Positions 60,859 to 64,000 of a stretch of DNA of 64,000 nt are shown piece after piece. Under the pieces are notes generated by a model, which saw nothing but the letters and a program-made list of their open reading frames with translations, was not told the DNA's origin and did no database searches. The stretch is from Fodinibius salipaludis. GTDB taxonomy: Bacteria > Bacteroidota > Rhodothermia > Balneolales > Balneolaceae. Numbering within the stretch: position 1 is the stretch's first letter; each line of letters starts with the position of its first letter. The DNA lies in NCBI RefSeq assembly GCF_002287075.1, contig NZ_NSKE01000007.1:124001-188000 (forward strand), given 5' to 3'. Made by a program: the position numbers and the translations under genes.

Positions 60859-60980
60859 GAAGTAAATAATAGCCCGAGCGGACGCTCAAACTATTGCCGT
60901 TTTAGTCTTCTTTATAAACTCTTTAGTGCCTGATGATTTATCTTCAGGGTATGGTCGATTCATTTAAAAAAGGACGGGAT

Positions 60981-61006
60981 GTCATCCTGAACTTGTTTCA
61001 GGATTT
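60981..61006. repeat. short inverted repeat of a common interspersed type
   Basis: ATCCTGAA-CTTGT-TTCAGGAT inside GTCATCCTGAAC. This string turns up as a scattered intergenic repeat in many genomes. A second inverted repeat (TCATCGGAT..ATCCGATGA, 61016-61049) precedes the end of the acetamidase gene. Both together fill the 200-base gap. Confidence 0.45.
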
Positions 61007-61059
61007 TAAATTATTCATCGGATAGCAAAACCAACCAGCCATCCGATGAAATAAAAAAA

Positions 61060-62070
61060 TCACTTAACGCCTAACACCTCTTTTGACATGTGCATAGAAA
61101 CCAGCATGTGCGGCACATCAACGACCTCGGCAATTTTCAAATCTCCAGCCAAAGAAGCCAAGGCATACGCATCATTACGATCCATATCGTGCTCGGTTTC
61201 CAGATAATCAATCATATAGCGGGTCGCTTTCTTTGCCGCTTCGTCGATAGTTTCTCCGTAACCGGTAACGGCATAATAATCATCGGTTTCGTACTGCGGC
61301 TCCTGGATTTCGTGACCGTCCTTAATCACTTCCACTTCATATACAATCCGCATAGGAGCTTCAATAGCCGTCCCACAAACCTCACCGTGACCCTGCGCAG
61401 CATGTGCATCGCCTATTGAAAACAGTGCTCCCTCTACCTGCACAGGAAAGTAGACCGTAGTGCCTTCCGTCATATTGGGATCATCCATATTACCGCCATT
61501 AGCTCGGGGTGGTACCGTTGAAAGTTCTTCTTCGGTATCCGGTGCTACGCCCATCACACCCGGGAATGGTTTGAGCGGTATATTGATATCCTCAGAAAAG
61601 GCAGCAGTATTCGAATTTTCATCAAACTCAAAGGTCTTAATCCACGGCTCATCAAACTCATCAGACAGGAACCCGAATCCCGGGATAATTCCCGTCCATC
61701 CCCAACTGCCCAATTCAATTTTGTGGAGCTTCACTTTCAAGATATCCCCGGGCTCAGCATTTTCAACATAAACCGGTCCCGTAAGTGGGTGAATAGGATC
61801 AAAACTCAGATTTTTAATATCCTCTACCGTCGATTTATGGTTCAACTGTTTATCGGATGCTTCCTCGGTATTCACCTCAATGACCGATCCCGATTCTACT
61901 CGAATTAACGGTTCAATCGTACTGCTCCAATAACTATGTGTCTGGTCAGCCGAAAGCGTATAGCCGGGCTCGGGAACTGAAGTTAATTCCTCATTTTCTT
62001 CTGCATTCTGCTCACACCCCAACAGGATGAACAAAATTGTCAATCCGAATAAAACTGCTACTTTTTTCAT
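61060..62070 (-). CDS. acetamidase/formamidase-family lipoprotein
   Basis: 336 residues. Signal peptide with lipobox I-L-L-G-C (Cys19). The body is FmdA/AmdA-like: L-T-G-P-V-Y-V-E-N-A-E-P-G-D-I-L-K-V, P-R-A-N-G-G-N-M-D, F-S-I-G-D-A-H-A-A-Q-G-H-G-E-V-C-G. Family members hydrolyse formamide or acetamide, usually in the cytoplasm; an envelope-anchored form is less usual. It starts 43 bases after the OPT transporter stop on the same strand, so uptake and hydrolysis of an amide or peptide may be linked. Confidence 0.88.
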   Translation of the reverse strand: MKKVAVLFGLTILFILLGCEQNAEENEELTSVPEPGYTLSADQTHSYWSSTIEPLIRVESGSVIEVNTEEASDKQLNHKSTVEDIKNLSFDPIHPLTGPVYVENAEPGDILKVKLHKIELGSWGWTGIIPGFGFLSDEFDEPWIKTFEFDENSNTAAFSEDINIPLKPFPGVMGVAPDTEEELSTVPPRANGGNMDDPNMTEGTTVYFPVQVEGALFSIGDAHAAQGHGEVCGTAIEAPMRIVYEVEVIKDGHEIQEPQYETDDYYAVTGYGETIDEAAKKATRYMIDYLETEHDMDRNDAYALASLAGDLKIAEVVDVPHMLVSMHMSKEVLGVK

Positions 62071-62113
62071 ACCTGTATCCCCTTTTGTTTTGATTAAGAA
62101 ATAATCATTGTTT

Positions 62114-64000
62114 TTACTTTCTTACCGCAACTTTATACAGCCAAATGATAAAGAATACACCGGCCAGTGCTCCGAGCCAATCGGCATAGGGAGCAAATGA
62201 TTCCGGAACTAATCGGAGAGCATCTGTACTTTCCTGGATGGCAAACGGAATGGCTAACACTATACCAATCAAGGCTTCACCAGTAATAAGACCCGATGAA
62301 AATAGAAGTCCCTTGCGTTCGGCATTCGTTTTTGCTTCTTCAGGATCGGCCCCTTCATTTTTTGCACGATTTACAACTTTTCGTCCCACATACCATGCAA
62401 GTACTCCTCCAATAAAAATTGGTACCGTTAATTCCAGAGGCAGATAGATGCCTACTGCTACTGCCAGCACCGGAGTGCGAAATTCGAAATCTTTAGCCTC
62501 TAATACTTTATCCAAAATGATAATAGCTACGGCAATCACTGCACCGATCCAGATCATGTTCCACTCCAGGTTACGGGCAAATACGCCTTCGGCCACCGAC
62601 TGCATCAGCGTTGCCTGCGGAGCACTCAACATTTCGGACGAACTCATTCCCTCCCGCGGTAGCACGCCACCCAATCCGTAAGCATTAAATAGCAAACTTA
62701 GAATGGGAGCAATAACCAGCGCGGCCGAAACGACTCCTACAATCTGCATAATTTGCTGCTTGTAGGGCGTTGCTCCCACCAGCTGACCTGCTTTTAAATC
62801 TTGCATATTATCACCGGCAATAGCCGCTGCACAGGCAACCATCGCTCCCACTACAATGGCTGCAGCTGCCGCCGCCTGGGCGCGTTCGGTATCAACAGAA
62901 AAGTCGATCTGCGTCCCCAGCAGTGCTAATAAAATCAGGGAAGTTGCTAATATCGTTGCAATTGTTACTCCTGATATGGGATTATTGGAGGATCCCACAA
63001 GACCGGCCATATATCCGGCTACTGAGGCAAACAGAAAACCGGCCACCAGAGAAAATACAGCTCCAATACTCATTGTTGTCCAATAGAGTCCACTGCTCAC
63101 CGGCAGGTGAGCCATATCAATAACCTGCGTAAAAACAATAAAAATCGGAATACCTAAACCCAATATTCCCCATAAGACATAATTGATAGGCATATCCCGT
63201 TCGGTACGCGGGATGTCTGCACTATTGCCCGATCGTGCTTTCTGAACTGCTTCCCAAGACGAAACGATACCATCCTTAAGCGGCTTGGCCAATGATATCA
63301 GTGCCCATATGCCACCGACAACCATGGCTCCAACCCCCATGTAGCGAATTTTCTGACTCCACACTTCAAGAGCTGCATCATAGCCGCTCATATTTCCGAC
63401 CACTTGAGACAATTCAGCCGGATCGGTAAAAGCCATATACAACGGAATGCCAAACAGCCACGAAATAAGGCCACCGGCAAACACAAGTACTGCAATATTT
63501 AATCCTACTATATAACCGACCCCAAGCAGGGCAACCGACAACTCTGTTCCCATTCCAAAAATGGATCTGCCTGTTGTGACAGAACCGCTTACCGATCCCG
63601 AAAAAATCTTTAACCCCGTTTGCCCTAATTTATACAGAGCAGCAGCAATACCGGCCAGACCAATATATTTGATACCCTTTCCACCTTCGGTTCCGGCTTT
63701 TAGTACCTCACCGGTAGCAACTCCTTCCGGAAATTTTAGCTTTTTTTCTATGATTAATGCGCGGCGTAACGGAATGGTAAACAGCACTCCGAGCACCCCG
63801 CCAAACATCGCAATAGCCATGGTATCGAGGAAAGGGAAGTCTGACCAATAACGGAGTAAAATCAAAGCGGGAAGCGTAAAGATAACCCCTGCGGCCAACG
63901 ATTCTCCCGCCGAAGCGGCGGTCTGAACAATATTATTTTCCAGTATATTTGACTCCTTAAAAAGTCGCAATACCGCCATCGAAATTACGGCCGCCGGAAT
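62114..64000 (-). CDS. OPT-family oligopeptide transporter (N-terminus outside window)
   Basis: The frame is still open at 64000, with I-P-A-A-V-I-S before the first Met (63979), so the true start is outside. At least 628 residues with many membrane helices. OPT features: E-N-N-I-V-Q-T-A-A-S-A-G-E-S-L-A-A-G, L-K-F-P-E-G-V-A-T-G-E-V-L-K-A, and A-G-D-N-M-Q-D-L-K-A-G-Q-L-V-G-A-T-P. Proton-coupled uptake of peptides or metal-chelate compounds is known for the family; substrate not decidable. Upstream partner of the acetamidase-like lipoprotein. Confidence 0.93.
   Translation of the reverse strand: MPAAVISMAVLRLFKESNILENNIVQTAASAGESLAAGVIFTLPALILLRYWSDFPFLDTMAIAMFGGVLGVLFTIPLRRALIIEKKLKFPEGVATGEVLKAGTEGGKGIKYIGLAGIAAALYKLGQTGLKIFSGSVSGSVTTGRSIFGMGTELSVALLGVGYIVGLNIAVLVFAGGLISWLFGIPLYMAFTDPAELSQVVGNMSGYDAALEVWSQKIRYMGVGAMVVGGIWALISLAKPLKDGIVSSWEAVQKARSGNSADIPRTERDMPINYVLWGILGLGIPIFIVFTQVIDMAHLPVSSGLYWTTMSIGAVFSLVAGFLFASVAGYMAGLVGSSNNPISGVTIATILATSLILLALLGTQIDFSVDTERAQAAAAAAIVVGAMVACAAAIAGDNMQDLKAGQLVGATPYKQQIMQIVGVVSAALVIAPILSLLFNAYGLGGVLPREGMSSSEMLSAPQATLMQSVAEGVFARNLEWNMIWIGAVIAVAIIILDKVLEAKDFEFRTPVLAVAVGIYLPLELTVPIFIGGVLAWYVGRKVVNRAKNEGADPEEAKTNAERKGLLFSSGLITGEALIGIVLAIPFAIQESTDALRLVPESFAPYADWLGALAGVFFIIWLYKVAVRK

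Overview
The window looks like a chromosomal piece of a Bacteroidota/Balneolota-type Gram-negative (Fodinibius, Balneola or Rhodothermus relatives). The signs are several TTG...TATCTTTG/A promoters, a TonB receptor with a carboxypeptidase-D-like N-terminal domain, LolCDE-like and AsmA envelope genes, a bacillithiol-type YtxJ protein, and 23S-IVP and DUF559 genes sitting in short repeats. I saw no rRNA, tRNA, CRISPR array, prophage or IS element. Species assignment is inference.

Region 1 (1-14.6 kb) is the accessory part and the most interesting. Seven minus-strand genes encode surface lipoproteins. Four have collagen-like Gly-X-Y stretches; three have IPT/TIG domains plus beta-propellers. Each gene is a stand-alone cassette with its own terminator, preceded by a shared promoter-like motif: TTTGTCC, 16 nt, TACGCA on the minus strand. 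Five copies fit well, three are diverged, and one of the diverged copies has no gene behind it. In the middle, on the plus strand, lie an ECF sigma factor whose sigma-2.2 acidic motif is replaced by Ser-Glu-Thr-Ala (as in kinase-activated ECF43-type sigmas) and a Hanks-type Ser/Thr kinase with TPRs, cut in two by an in-frame TAA. A kinase-TPR C-terminus at the left edge and a 62-residue kinase N-terminus at 14.4 kb bracket the array. I propose a sigma/kinase-controlled lipoprotein regulon.

Region 2 (14.9-46.2 kb) is mostly ordinary chromosome. It holds a TonB receptor, gamma-glutamyltransferase, mtnA, ytxJ, a pfkA/Sua5-YciO pair, a UPF0173 hydrolase, a tandem USP, DUF368 (PopT-like), pcm, a large AsmA protein, cysS, a DUF559 nuclease gene between direct repeats, lgt, phosphoglucomutase, a ZIP transporter, a DPP-IV-type peptidase, MscS, OsmC, rlmN, a DUF2959 lipoprotein, lepA - unknown - lepB, and a thiamine-binding-like protein.

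Region 3 (46.2-60.9 kb) is the histidine locus. A His-rich leader peptide precedes hisG-D-C-B-H. The run is then broken by a 5.8 kb envelope cassette (LolA-like protein, two FtsX-type permeases, a four-helix-bundle gene, a LolD-like ATPase, an outer-membrane barrel), and resumes with hisA, hisF and hisIE. A cupin gene and a tiny Cys4 protein lie antisense between hisA and hisF. HisB carries a degenerate N-terminal phosphatase remnant.

Region 4 (61-64 kb) holds an OPT-family transporter, cut by the window end, and a lipoprotein-type acetamidase/formamidase, on the minus strand in one likely operon.
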